Source of the DNA: Larix kaempferi | Taxonomy: Eukaryota; Streptophyta; Pinopsida; Pinales; Pinaceae | Direction: 5' to 3' | NCBI GenBank assembly: GCA_027924585.1 | Contig: BSBM01000809.1 | Location: forward strand, 947,001-1,011,000 | Length of the DNA stretch: 64,000 bases | Shown: piece by piece, positions 44,761-57,049 of the stretch | Numbering within the stretch: the first letter of the stretch is position 1 | How the letters are laid out: every line of letters starts with the position of its first letter | Notes under the pieces: model-generated | Seen by the model: the letters and a program-made list of their open reading frames with translations, nothing else | Database searches by the model: none | What the model was told of the DNA's origin: nothing | Translations under genes and position numbers: made by a program

Positions 44761-44967
44761 GTGTCGGGTGACAACTTTGGGGGGTGCCCTCCTTTCTACA
44801 TAGCCCTTGAAGTTAATGGGTTGGTACTGCACAATTGCATGTTGGATTTCGGAGCTCTAGTGAATGATATGCCCCTTAGAGTCATGGAACAACTTGAGCT
44901 AGTACCTACAAGGCCTTACAGAAATGTGTGTGGAATGGATTCCAGAACAGTAAAAGCTACCGGGTAA
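44761..44967 (+). pseudogene. gypsy-2 aspartic protease remnant
   Basis: FYIALEVNGLVLHNCMLDFGALVNDMPLRVMEQLEL is the Tat retropepsin pattern, split here for length: strand, active-site loop LDFGA, then NDMPLRVMEQL. The Ser/Thr of the D-S/T-G triad is Phe. A stop follows at 44967 and the trace continues weakly to about 45060. Confidence 0.65.
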
Positions 44968-45315
44968 TAGAAAAAATGTCTATTAGATTGGCCGCATGTT
45001 CAGATATTGAACTTTCAATGAACATATTAGTCCTCAATGTCCCTGATGTCTGGTGAATGTTGCTATCTAGAGAGTGGTCAACAAGGTTGGGGGGAAGTGT
45101 TCAGATGGATCTTACATATGCCACAATCCCAACCGAAAATGGTTCATCTATCACATTGTTCAATGAACCACCTATGCAAGAGCATGTAGAGACACCTAAA
45201 CACTTGTTTAAGGAAGCTATGTACTCAAGTGATGAAATTGGAAACTTTATGGTCTTGGAAAACTATTGGGAAGAAGATAGACAACATCCTTTTCCACCAG
45301 ACCAAGTTTCGAAGA

Positions 45316-45700
45316 TGCACTTTGACGGGGCCTGATCCCGACATGGTGTGGGTGCTGAAATTGTCTTGATGTCGCCATCAGGAGAAGAAATCATGTACTC
45401 TTTTCGTTTGGAGTTTGACTGCACAAATAATGTAGTCGAGTATGAAGCTCTACTTCTGGGATTGGAAATTGCTTGAGAAAAGAATATCGAGTCTATAACT
45501 GTCATAGGTTATTCCGACCTTATTGTTTCACAAGTTAAGAATCAATTTGCCGCTAAAAACAACAGAATTGGAGATTACAGAAATGCAGTTTGGGACACCA
45601 TTGACTGTTTTGATGCCTTCAAAATTAAAGTTGTCCCATGAGATCAAAACACTCAAGCTAACGAGTTGTCGGTCATAGCGAGTACCCTCCAAGCCCCTGA
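45316..45700 (+). pseudogene. gypsy-2 second (archaeal-like) RNase H, located between protease and RT
   Basis: Reading the plus strand from MHFDGA: a Gly-rich strand (GVGAEIVLMSP), NNVVEYEALLLGLEIA (E), GYSDLIVSQV (D) and ANELSVIAS (the last Asp is Glu). This is the same RNase H type as gypsy-1's second domain. It carries three in-frame stops (after DGA, after LEIA and in KVVP). It lies upstream of RT, not at the end of pol. An opposite-strand frame at 45263-45505 is a shadow. Confidence 0.75.
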
Positions 45701-45830
45701 GTCCTTGTCGCAAAGAAATTGCAAGGTTGAAGTCTTGTTTAGGCCCTCGGTCCCCGATAATGAAGATTATTGGCAAGTTTTTGATGATGATGCTCAAATC
45801 ATCTAGTTCCTGACTACCTCTCAAATCCCC

Positions 45831-47080
45831 ATGGTTAATTTTGAAGATCAATTGAAGGGAAGCTCTATAGAGGGCATGGACATAACAAAAAACACTTTTC
45901 CTTTAGAGAGAAACTTTAATAGGCATGACGAGTTTAAGGGAAGACGTTCTGAACCAATTGATGAGGTTATTGAAATTAACATTGGTTCTTCTTGTTCCCC
46001 TAAGATGATCAAAATAGGGAAGAATGCCTCCAATGAAGAAAGAAGGAAAATTGAAGAGTTAATTAGAGAATACAAGGATGTTTTTGCCTGGACATACAAT
46101 GATTTGAAAAATTATGACCAAAATGTTATTGAGCATACCATTCCCCTTAAGGAAGGAGCTAAGCCTTATCATCAAAAGTTGTGTAATGTAAATCCTATAC
46201 TATCTCCATTGGTCAAAAAGGAATGGGAAAAGATGTTAGAGCATGGATCATCAGGCATGTCAGACATACTATGTGGGTGTCTAATCTTTTGATTGTAAGA
46301 AAGAAAAGTGGGGAGATTATGATTTGTATTGACTTCAGAAACCTAAATCAAGCTTCCCTAAAAGATAACTACCCATTGCCTAATATGGAAAATTTGTTGC
46401 AAAGTGTAACTGGAGCCGGTGTGTTGTCTTTACTTGATGGTTTTTCGGGATACAACCAAGTCCAAATTAAGAAAGAAGATCAAGGAAAAACAACCTTCAC
46501 CATGCCTTGGGGAACATTTGATGACCTGATTGGAAAAATCATTGTAATATATCAAGATGATTTGATTGTGTTTTCCAAAGAAAGGAATGACCATGTAAAG
46601 CATTTGAAGAAGATTTTTGATAGGGTTCGGAAGTTTGGAATATCTTTAAATCCTAAGAAGTCTTATTTTGGTGTTGATGAGGGCAAGTTGTTGGGACACA
46701 TTGTCTCTAGGGAAGGCATCAGAATTTATCTTGAGCAAGTGCAAGGAATCAAAGCCATAGCTCCACCAAAAGATGTTAGCTACTTACGATCGTTTTTCGG
46801 AAAGATAAACTTTGTGAGAAGATTCATCCCTAATTTAGCTGAGTTGGCCAAGCCTTTAAATGCCTTGTTGAAGAATGATGTAAAGTTTGTCTGGGATAAG
46901 AAATGTGATGCATCATTTGAATCACTAAAGAAGGCTATTTCCTATGCCCCTGTCCTAGTTTGTCCTAGTTATAATAAAGAATTTTTGGTTTACTCATATG
47001 CCTCTGAAGAGACTATAGAAGGTGTCTTGTTGCAAAAGAATGAAAGCAATCATGAACAACCAATTGCCTTCATGAGTTAA
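45831..47080 (+). pseudogene. gypsy-2 reverse transcriptase (frameshift and internal deletion)
   Basis: 45831-46292 gives the RT N-terminal region (EELIREYKDVFAWTYNDL, IEHTIPLKEGAKP). A frame change near 46240 leads into 46223-47080 with WVSNLLIVRKKSGEI, CIDFRNLNQAS, LSLLDGFSGYNQ, PWGTF and IYQDDLIVF. Compared with gypsy-1, about 24 residues between PWGTF and DLIG (the MPFG...NAGATFQR block) are missing in frame, which removes part of the active site. The catalytic box is YQDD. It therefore cannot be active. Confidence 0.85.
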
Positions 47081-48686
47081 AATCTTAGAGATGCTAGTTA
47101 AATTATACAACCACAGAGAAGCAAGCTTATGTGTTGGTGAAATCACTAAAGCATTTCAGGAGATATATAGGATACTCAAATATTTTAGCTTATGTCCCGT
47201 ATCAAGCAGTTAAAGATGTTTTGTCTCAACATGATGGCATTGGGGTCAAAGGAAATTGGATATCTAGAATCCAAGAATATGATATTGAGATCAAACCAAT
47301 TAAGATAGTAAAAGGTCAAGGATTAGCCCAACTTATGACTGAAACCAAAGCTCAATCTAGTGATGATCATGGGTTAGGCGAGGAAAATGCTTTGGTGCTC
47401 TACATTGATGAAGATCATGAATGGTATAAGGACATTATTTATTTTCTTAAAAATTTGTCTTGTCATGACCATATTTTAGATCACCAAAGAAGAGATTTAA
47501 GGCTAAAGGCATCTAACTATGCGTTAACAGAAGATGGTTTGGGATGGAAAAATCCAGATGGAATTATTTTAAAATGTGTGAACCCTGATGAGTCCCAAAG
47601 AATTATGACTGAAATGCATTCAAGATTATGTGGAGGTCAGTATGTGCCTAGAACCACAACTGTAGAGATTATGAGAGCTGGGTATTATTGGCCATCTTTG
47701 TTTAAGAATGTCCATGCCTTCATTAGGACTTGTCAAGAATGTCAGTTTTTCTCAGGAAAACCTAGACTACCTGCCCTACCTTTAACACTGGTGATCGTGG
47801 AAGCTCCTTTTCAGCAATGGGGAATGGATTTTGTTGGTAGTGTTGATCCAAGTTCATCTAATGAATATAAATACATCTTAGCATGTACTGATTACATTAC
47901 TCGGTGGGTTGAAGCCATTCCTACTAAGAAGGCAACAACAGAAGTGATAGTAAAATTTTTAGAAGAAAATATAGTCTCTAGATATGGTTGTCTTGTAAAA
48001 ATCACCACGAATAATGCAAAATCCTTTAGCAAAGAAGAAATGTCTGCATTTTGCTCAAATCATGGAATTACTTTGTCTCACTCTTCTAACTATTACCCAC
48101 AGGGAAATGGTCTAGCAGAATCGAGCAATAAGAACTTAATCTGTCTTTTAAAACGAATGATTGGTGAAAACAAAAGGAGTTGGGACAACAAGCTTAAATA
48201 TTCCTCTGGGCAGATTGAATAACCGTTAAGAGGATAATAGGTAAAAATCCTTTTGAAATGGTATATGGACAAAATTGTAGATTACCCATAAATCTGCAGT
48301 TCCTTGTGTATGAACTTTTGCAACAATGTTCCTCAGAACAAGAAGCCATGCAAGCAAGAATTGACAAATTAGTAGAATTGGATGAAACCAGAAGAGAGGC
48401 TTGGGATTGAATGGTCATAGAACAAAAAAGGGTTAAAGAAACTTTTGATCAAAGGTGTAGAGATGTAATTTTTGGGGTTGGTGATATAGTGTTTCTTTGG
48501 GATAAAAACAAAGAGAAGCCTAGAAATCACGGAAAATTCGAGAAATTATGGATGGGCCCCTATCGAATAAGCAGGATAGTGGGAAAAGGTTCGGTTTGGT
48601 TAGAAACATTGGACGGTGATGAATTGGAATTGGTTGTAAACGGGAGGTTATTAAAACATTACTTCCCTCCCATGAGCTTTGATTGA
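46980..48686 (+). pseudogene. gypsy-2 native RNase H and integrase remnants
   Basis: The native RNase H (about 46980-47350) has lost its acidic residues: YSYAS for SDAS, AYVPYQAVK for TDHxALK and GQGLAQL for ADAL. It keeps the Glu (TTEKQAY). Integrase (about 47480-48222) keeps CQEC but has GGQY for GGH in the zinc module. In the core it has MDFVGS, TNNAKSF (Asp to Asn) and GLAESSN (Glu kept). After several frame changes, 48411-48686 holds the GPY module (WMGPYRISRIVGKGSVWL). Not functional. Confidence 0.85.
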
Positions 48687-49161
48687 CTCCTCTTGCTTGT
48701 TTAGAGTAGGTAGGTTTCTGAATAAGCTCGCTTGAGCAGTAGGTTTTGAATGTTTTTATTTTTCCGAAGTGTCGAGTGTCTGCTGAGTTTCTTCTGAATG
48801 TTGAGTTTTGCCTAAGTTTCATTGAGTTATTTGAGTCCGCTTCTTTCTAAGCTTTCTTTATTTCTTGCATAAAATAAAACAATAAAACAATAAAGCATGT
48901 TAGTTGATTAGATTAGTATATTTTTGTTCTGCATTCAATATTTTATTCTAGATTAGAATTTCATTTTCAGTATTTTATTTTATTCCATACATGATGCTTG
49001 TGGTAGTTTGCTTCCATGTGTGTAGAAATAGGTACAATTAAAGATGAAGCAAAACACTTAGGTGTTGGAGTGAAGATTGATGCAGTTAGTGTTGGGGACC
49101 AGATATTCTGAGGTTCTCAAGCACTCTTTCCCTTAGAGCACTTGTCCCAGATGGAGCCAGA
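48687..49161 (+). other. gypsy-2 3' untranslated region
   Basis: 475 bp from the integrase end to the 3' LTR with no reading frame. The sequence before the LTR (CAGATGGAGCCAGA) is only weakly purine-rich, so the polypurine tract is decayed or atypical. Confidence 0.5.
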
Positions 49162-52100
49162 TGTTATCACATCCATAGTAGTCGGGCTACCATGATTGCA
49201 GAGCAGTTCAATATATATATTTTTGAGCTTTGCCTTTAAACAGTTTTAGTGAGATCAGCTATGATGAGCAGTATTACTTATGATCACTCACACATCATAG
49301 CAGCCCCAGATTAGACATGCAGTAAGACCTTATGCCATGATTGAGCCTCTTGACCTCATATTTGATGACCGAGATGACCTTTTATCCCATACAGAGCAGT
49401 GCAGTGCCCAGAGTATTAGCATCAGTGTTTCAGTGGTTATAGGTGATCCAGATAACATATATAGGTATATGGCCCAGTGGGTATATGTTGTGCATTGGTT
49501 TTCTTATCTTGCTCTTTTGGTCATTTTGATAGCTTGATTTAGTATCTAGTAATCATGATCTGACAGTATATCTATATAAAATGAATATTTTTTTAATGAT
49601 TATCTAAATGGTTGTATTACTTACATTTAGAAGCTCTTATTTTATACTCGTTAGTTTTACCCTCTTAGGAGTGTGGACATGATCATTCCCACCTTTCTGG
49701 GCTTGCTAGCTTAGGAATCACTTTCACTTTCCCCATCCATTTGTTATCTTTCCCACTTTTGGTTTTTACCCTGACTTACACCTCAGCCTGTGATATGGAG
49801 GACTTCCTCACTTTTGCCTCTGTGATGGATAGCATCCCTGTTAGTTTTTGTCTCGACTCTGAGTTGGCAACAGAACTTACCCTTTGGTGAGTTGGATTTG
49901 ATACCTTGATCACTCTAGTCAGTTACCCCGATGTTTGGTGTTGATTATAGAAAGTCCCCCTAGATGCTTGAGTTTTGCTAGCTAAAACCCGAAGCAAATT
50001 GTACTACCATCATTACATATGGAAACTATTGTTATATCTATTATGAAATCCCATGAAAGTACTTTGAAAACTGTGCTTCTCAGCACAATGAAAGAGGGAT
50101 ATGAATGTGAATGGGAACTTAAATGAAAAACACTCTGGATGAAAGCTTGAGTAGTTGTGCTTCTAAGCACATGCAAAATCCCCAAAAGGGTTATGAAATG
50201 AAATGAATTGGAAACTAAAAGTACCCTGGATGAAAGCTTTAGTAGTTGTGCTTCTAAGCACATGCAAAATCCCCAAAAGGGTCATATAGGCCTAAATAAA
50301 GCAGTGGTTAAATATATGTTAAATCCAAAGACTGTTGGCCAAGGAAATGAAATGTAATGATTAATTCCTCACGGAACCCATGGGTTGTGATGTGAGACAG
50401 AGTAAGGGACAACTAATTCTAAGTGTCCCCTAGAACCTCAAGTTATGGTTAACCGGGCACCCAGTCCACGGCGGTTCTAGAAAAGATCCTCATGAAGAGG
50501 ATACAACTTGGATGTGAGTTGTAGACATTTGCCAAGTTTGAATAAGCACTCCTCTAAACAACTTATCCCATTTGTGAGACACTGCCATTCCCTTTGTGTT
50601 TATTATCCGACATATGCTTAAGTGTGTATCCCTTATCCAAAGTATCACAATTTTGATTTAGTTAATTCATCTCCTTGTCCTAGCGTTACATTCTTCACCC
50701 TCACCCTTTGCTAGCAAATTGATCATGTCTACAGAATGAGTATATTCCTGAGGTTCTTTTGTAAGTAAATGATTAAATAACTTTATGCTATTATCTATTA
50801 ACTGTTAGTGAAATGATGCTTAATACTTTAAGTCTTTTCTATGAGAATGATTAAAAGAGCACGTCTTAACCATTTTCACTTGCAGCAACAGGCTTTTCCA
50901 GCCTGGGTCATATTTTGATCAGTCTTGACCTGGTCAAACTGAATTTGACCAAGTCAACCTTGGGATCCATGGTGAGTTGGACCAGCGATGATGTATGATG
51001 ATGATTTATTGTCCTTTGATGCACCTTTGATGACTCCATACAATGGACACAGGTTTCAAATGATGATTGATGCACCTTTTATGGTTATTATTATTCTCAG
51101 ATCATTAATCTTATTATTGTTCAGGTGTGGCTGAGGCTTTAGATGATCTTACAGGTTGCCACAGGGTGTATGGGTACTCATCACTAGTAGATTTGGACCT
51201 TCTATGTCCATTAAGAGACTCAGTTATCATTTTTAGGCACTCCCAGTGATGTTAGAGGCATATTTCCACTTTTGGCCAGTTTTGCCATGCAGAAATGGCT
51301 TGTCCAGTAGTTGCTTTGAGCTTGCATGTTTTCTTATGGCGCTACAGAGGAGGGGGGTGGTCTAGTTATTACCATATAACCCCTCTCCAGACATGATTTT
51401 ATAGTCAAATTTTGTGCCCAGAAATCAGACAGTGAGCTACGGGCATTTTGGTGGTTTTCAAGTGGGATAAAAATGGGATAAAAAGGTCATTGAGGAAATC
51501 GATTTGGGATATTGATGCAAGGTTTTGGCACGATTTTTGTTCAGAGGTCATATGTGATGTATCCCACTCCTTCCATATCAGCTTGCAGCATTCAGTGGGG
51601 TCCACACACTCTCCGAGTTGTGATTTGATGCATTCTTCTCTCAGTTGAGGGGGCCACAATTTGATCATTTAGTCACTTGGACATGTTGTTGAGTCATATT
51701 TTATATCATTGTACCATGGGGTGATTCTAATGAAGGATAACAAAGCCTCCTAGCCCCACCATGTGCTCCTAGTCACTTGTCCTTGTCATATTATGTGGTT
51801 CACACTTGTATTAGTCATTTTTATGTGGTGTGCACCCCCTAGGGCTTCTTTTAGTGAGTGTGCACCCCCCCTAGTGAGTGGATCCATGTTATATTGTACC
51901 GGCTCATCTTAGTCGTTGATTTTATTGTGTTTATCTTTTGATCTCAACCACTCGTTCATAAAGTGGTTAGGTTTTTGGTCTCTCTCCTCCTATTTAAGGA
52001 AGAGGCCCCCCTATTGTAAAGTCATCTTGAGACTTTTGGCTCTTGGTTATTGGAATAGAATAAATATCTTTTGAGTAAATGCTTGGATTGTGAGATGAAT

Positions 52101-53320
52101 GCTTGGCTATGATGATTGTAAATGCTTTTCCATTGCACTGAGGGATTTTGGTAGCTATTTTGTATTTTTGTTCCACTATATCGATTTACAGGGAAAGAAG
52201 ACGATTTGGGAGGAGTGCGCATTGGTGGGGAGGCTCACCCTGTAAGCTTCTGCCAAATTTTTGGTTCAAACAGGGAGTGATTTTGTCTTTGCACCAATTA
52301 TTCTCTATCATTTACTTCTTACTTGCATCTACCCTCACTGTTGTTTTCTAATTGAGCTTTGTCTCCTTGGGTTTGCAGGAAGAGAGGGATGCACTAGTGG
52401 ATTTGGGAAAATCGTATGAGCAAGAGAAACTACCATGTCTTTCATTCGATCTTTGCGGGAGTAATCCTCGTCATAATCGGCATTCATTCTCATTATCCAG
52501 GTACGCTTGAAAGGTACGTATTTTATTCTTCTAACTTATCCATTTGTTCTCTAGATCTTAAGCCCTCATCTTAAAACCCTATATTTTAGATCTGTTAAGA
52601 TCTAGAGATATCATGGGATTAATAATTAAAACCCGCCTCTATAATAATTAATAAACCTTGGAGACCAAATTTGGTGGGCATCTGACTCCATTAACCCCCT
52701 GATCTAAGGCATTGGGCCTCTCCAAGGGAGGTCGCACTTTTGGCTAGGTGGGATTTTTCCAGATCTGTGACGTGGGTATTGCTTGTTCCTCATCAAATCC
52801 ATAGATCCATTGAGTAGCAACCCTTCTAGTGCCATTTCATCTTGATCTTCACCTTGTGGGCCCCATTTTGACCATTTTCCATATTTTAAGGGTAGGCCCC
52901 ACTTGGGTCTTTCTATTTGGCATTAGATCTATCTAGATCTTTTAATCTAAACCCATAAGTGGCTTAATATTTCCTTGGTTGAACATTTGTCCATTCTATA
53001 AGCCTCCTCAACCAAGCCTTGACTCCTTGGGTCCACTTATCCATCCTAGATCTAGATCCATTCACTCTTGATCTTCTCCTATTTCACTTTCACATTTCCC
53101 TAGGAGGTCTTGAGTAGGTTCGCTAGCCTTCATTGGTTAGATAGCGTCTCCCCCTTGGTCTTGCTTAGGCTAGATTTAAAGTGAAGAGTGTCTGGGTTAG
53201 TGTAACAACCAATTGTATTAAGAACCGTGGAATCTCTTGGGTCACCTCTTTAGTTATCCCATGCCTCTACCATCCTGGATAGGATCACCTTTTGGGACAA
53301 CTACAAGTTGTGTGATAACA
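49162..53320 (+). repeat. gypsy-2 3' LTR (4,159 bp), uninterrupted
   Basis: Full-length partner of the 5' LTR. It starts TGTTATCAC and ends GTGATAACA, a 9-bp perfect inverted repeat. It preserves the empty site of the Penelope-like insertion, the 84-92-bp tandem repeat (about 50045-50290), the W-box cluster (50925-50957) and the TATA-like/polyA pair. Confidence 0.9.
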
Positions 53321-53704
53321 ATGTCCAAATTGGTTGCATGAGAAACATTTGATCTTGCTTAAGTCCCTTTTCTTGTTCTTGGTCTTGGTGGTGAGTGCAA
53401 CGTTCTTCTCAATATCATCACTGGTCTAACCACTCTGAGATCCCTCCCAGATGTCCTCCTGGGTAAATTCATCCCATAACCTACTCCAACTGGGAAACTT
53501 CTCCCTTCCCACAATGCACTTGACAAAGACATCAAAGCCCTTCAGGGAAATCCTCACTGACTCTGAGTTAGGGACTATCTCTCCTATAGCATCCAACTCG
53601 TCTTTCACCTGAGCAACATGAGTTAGATATGAAGTTGTTGGTTGTGGAGCCTGATCTTCCTTATCCAGAGGTCGTGTTTCAGCCATGTCTGTATCCCATC
53701 CCAT
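53321..53704 (-). pseudogene. copia-2 Gag part, separated from its protease by gypsy-2
   Basis: 53426-53704 encodes a UBN2-like Gag segment on the minus strand (LTHVAQVKDELDAIGEIV, VFVKCIVGREKFPSWSRLWDEF), closely parallel to copia-1. Further down, the trace reaches the first half of a zinc knuckle (CFSCNQFGH), cut exactly at the gypsy-2 border. The second half resumes at 36424. Upstream of 53704 the copia sequence ends abruptly with no N-terminal Gag, PBS or LTR, so this end was lost or displaced. Confidence 0.8.
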
Positions 53705-55327
53705 GACGAGGGGTTTGGAGGGGCTTGCCCCCCAAAAATAGTCGCCATGGGGGATCCAAGGGGTCGGCGACTAGTTTGCGAGCCCCCCCTGGCAGGGGTT
53801 CGGAGGCAACGCCCTCCTAGCGAAAATTTCGGAAAAAAAAATGCTTTGTAAAATGTTGTAATTTCATAGCCATGACTTGGTCAATAATGGGTGATTTATG
53901 GGTCCATGGAATTGGGTGTTCCGTAGTATTTTCCCATGATATTAGCACGGGGGATTCACTCAATAAACCGCTATCATAGCACGTTCGTTCGTGACATATG
54001 AAACAATCCCCTAATTTCACTAAATATTGGAAAATACCTTCCAAAATCGTTTTTTTTTACCCCCTCCCAATATGCCTTCCCGATTTAAAAAAACCCCTAT
54101 TTTCACTAGATATTGTATGTATCGATTTGTTCATTAAAATTTTTATACCCCTTTATATTTCTACCTAGTATATTGATATGATACCCCTCTTATGACCCCA
54201 CATGCATTCTACAATGCACCTTGCTTCTTTCAATGTATATTGTGGATGCACATTACTTCACCCACAATGCAATTACTCAACCACATAGCATTATGATTTG
54301 CAACCTCTAATGGTCTAATGAAGAGATAGGAGATCACTTCTTATATGTCACTAGAGCCAATGCACATAGTACAACATTTAGATTGCATGTTGCGGTTTCA
54401 CAATCGTTGACTAAGCCTGTTGTGGGCTAGGTATACAAGCCCCCAAGGCCTGTAACAAGCTCTAGGAGGCTGACTAAACCTCCCAAGGCCTGTAATAGGC
54501 ACGAGTGGTTGGGTATTCAAGCACCCAAGGCCTATCTAGGGCTTATAATAGGCCCTGGAGGCTTAGAGCCTCCCAACGATATTGGTAACAATTGGTTGAG
54601 TGCTATTGGTAACAATTGGTTGTCAATGACCACTGTCTCTCGACTATGATCGACTGGAAACCCACTTCACCACGAAACCCTTGGCCTCAAGCATGCCTCA
54701 AGACGCGATTTTCCTGCGTATTGGTAAGCCCGAGCCTTGCCTCAACCTGATTTCTCATCCGACCGTGATCCCGCCATTTCCATTTGGCGGATATTTGTCA
54801 GCCCGCCCATATAAAAAAGACCCCAAAGTATTTTTGTATTGTTACATTAAATAAAAAAAACCCTTTGCCCATTAATATATAAGCAATATAATTTTTAGGT
54901 TTTCATGAATATTTAATACCGCAATATGAATGAACGTGATATTATATTGCCTTCTAGTGAATCCCCCGTGGATATTAGCTCCTTAAAAGGAAGGCATTGT
55001 AATACGACTAGGTATTGTAGCATTGTATATGTAGTGCCCCTAGACTACTGCAGACCTTGAGGAACCTATTGAGTGACATGACTGATTGAAACATTAATAA
55101 AACGACCCCTTGATGTTATATTGAGTATATTCATGACTACGACTGATTGTGAATCAATAAAATAATGAGATATGTGTTTATGGATAGTTGATGTAAATGA
55201 ATGATTACATGTTGTTTAACGATTAACTTTGTTATGAAAAATGTACATGTGAATGATTCTTAACGACTAGCTGTATGATTGATTATGTGATGAGAATGAA
55301 GAAAGTAAATATTGACGAGATGCATTT
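53705..55327. other. unassigned repeat-like interval
   Basis: It begins with a G-rich block (GAGGGGTTTGGAGGGGCTTG, then GGGGTTCGGAGGCAACGCC) of the kind seen near plant LTR ends. Around 54430-54560, CCCAAGGCCT(G/A)T recurs three times with GCCTCC/GGAGGC complements. ATTGGTAACAATTGGTTG occurs twice near 54580-54625. No coding sequence is supported. The interval lies between the broken copia-2 end and copia-3. Confidence 0.35.
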
Positions 55328-56478
55328 GTTGATTAAGTTGTCATTGATGCCAACAGTGCTTGGTCATTGATGCCAACAATTGAGTCTTGGTGCCCCTTGT
55401 GGAGCCCTTGAGGGTTAGTGTTTGGTTTGTGGTTGTCTATGTCCAAGGAGATCATTTGACCTTGTCCAATCCCAAGCTTGAAGCCCTTGGAGGCCTTGGG
55501 ACAATGCCAAAAGCCCTAGCTACCCATTAACTTGGTTAAGTACCCCTAAGTCCGATTTGAGTCCATTGTTGTATCCTTGCTCCTTGTTGGATGGATGATG
55601 TGGTAGTTTAGTCCTTGGAGCCCACACACTTGCCCTTACACTCTTGCACATGTTGAAGCTTGGTTGATGATGATATCTTCGGGTCATGGAACCCACACAC
55701 TTGGAATCCTTTTTTTTTGCTTGTTGGTCATAAACCCATAGACATGCCCTTGGTATGATGAAGAAGCTCTTGAAGCACTTGAAGAATCATTGAAGCACTT
55801 ATAAAGCATTGAAGAAGTGCTTGGACCCACAAGTTGGTCCTTAAGCCCACAAGCTTTATGAAGCTCATGTTTGATTCCTTTGGGGGAGTTGGTTTTTATG
55901 ATGAAGACTTTGAAGGTTGAAGAATCTCATATGGTAACAAATCACATGTTACTCTTACCCTTGTGGTCCTTGATACCTTGGTGGCTATGATGGAGTCTTA
56001 AGTGATGGGCTTGAAGTCCTTGGAAAGCACCTTGTTTAAAAGAAATTGTATGATATCTTTGAAAGGGCCCTTGAAACCTTTGTGATTGAAGGTATGGTAT
56101 TTGTTCCCATCCCTTTGGGGTCTTGGTAGTCTTAGAAGCCCTTGATTGCCATTAAAGAACTTGAAATAGCCATCAAAAAATTTTGAAGTCAATTTCCGAT
56201 GTCCTGCACAAATTCAAGAAAATGAGAGTGAAGGATTTTGTCAATAAGAGCAAGACTCTCATAGGGAGATAGTCCTCATCGTGCCCTTTCTATTGATATG
56301 TAGAGCGTCTCCTAACACCTCTTGGTTGAAGAGATTTGAATTTTTGAAGTTTAATGATTAAATTCAAAAATTAAATTGTAAATAAAGCCAAGTCGGCCCA
56401 GTCAAAGGAAGTTTTTTTAATTATTTAAAATTTAATATTATAGCAAAGTCGGCCAGGCTAAATTCTTCCACGTTAAAC

Positions 56479-56488
56479 TATATAAATA
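56479..56488 (+). promoter_or_regulatory. TATA box of the copia-3 LTR (TATATAAATA)
   Basis: ACTATATAAATAAGTGG. The 3' LTR has TGTATAAATAAG at 61711. It splits the LTR into about 1.15 kb of U3 and about 2 kb of R-U5, so the motif-dense region would lie in the transcribed part. Confidence 0.55.
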
Positions 56489-57049
56489 AGTGGAAACTCA
56501 CCTCATTTTTTATGAGTGTGTGGGAGTAATTGTGCTCTGAAATTCGGAGGGCTATATGACTACTACAGCCACATAGGGTTAAAACTGATTTTTTTGCTTG
56601 ACTTTCAACTCTAATTTTGGGGGTATTAGCTATTGAGGCAGCCGTAGTAAAGTAATGCTTAGAAGTATTGTTTACATGCTCTAAATTTCGGGTATAGTGG
56701 AAGAAGACTGAGGCAGGCACGGGGCTGAATTGTTTGTAGCAGCAAATGACAAAAAGAAGCAGCATTTGCAGCCTCTCTTTAGGTCTGATTTTCGGGTACA
56801 GTTAGTGAGCAGCAATTCTTCTACAGCAGTACTTTTCACTGATCCTTTTGTACACTAAGGCTGCCATAGAAGACAAGCTTGGGGTAGCTCAGTCTGTGAT
56901 GTTTCTCTGATTTTCGTGGGTTAATGTAGATTGAGGCAATTGCAGTATGAAGTTTTAGATGACACAGTAACACAACATATTACACTTTAAAGTTTCTTCA
57001 GAAGTTTGTGAGGTATGTGAAACTTCAAGAGACCAGACAATTGAAAAAT

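Larger units (their letters stand above)
36425..53320 (+). mobile_element. gypsy-2: Ty3/gypsy (Tat-like) element with about 4.1-kb LTRs, interrupted by a Penelope-like element
   Basis: The 5' LTR spans 36425-43706 including a 3,155-bp insertion (36627-39781). The 3' LTR is 49162-53320. The ends form TGTTATCAC/GTGATAACA. The PBS lies at 43711 and the internal region is only about 5.45 kb. The pol order is protease, archaeal-like RNase H, RT, native RNase H, integrase, all degenerate. A normal Gag capsid domain was not found between PBS and protease. Flanking 5-mers on the copia-2 sense strand are GACAT and TACAC, a diverged duplication. Removing one 5-mer from the host copia restores a canonical zinc knuckle, which confirms both ends. 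The LTRs are clearly diverged, so it is old. Confidence 0.88.

Noticed and set aside
53705-53830. Possible LTR start (G-rich block GAGGGGTTTGG...)
   Set aside because: It looks like an element boundary because copia-2 ends there, but no terminal repeat partner, PBS or duplication could be located.
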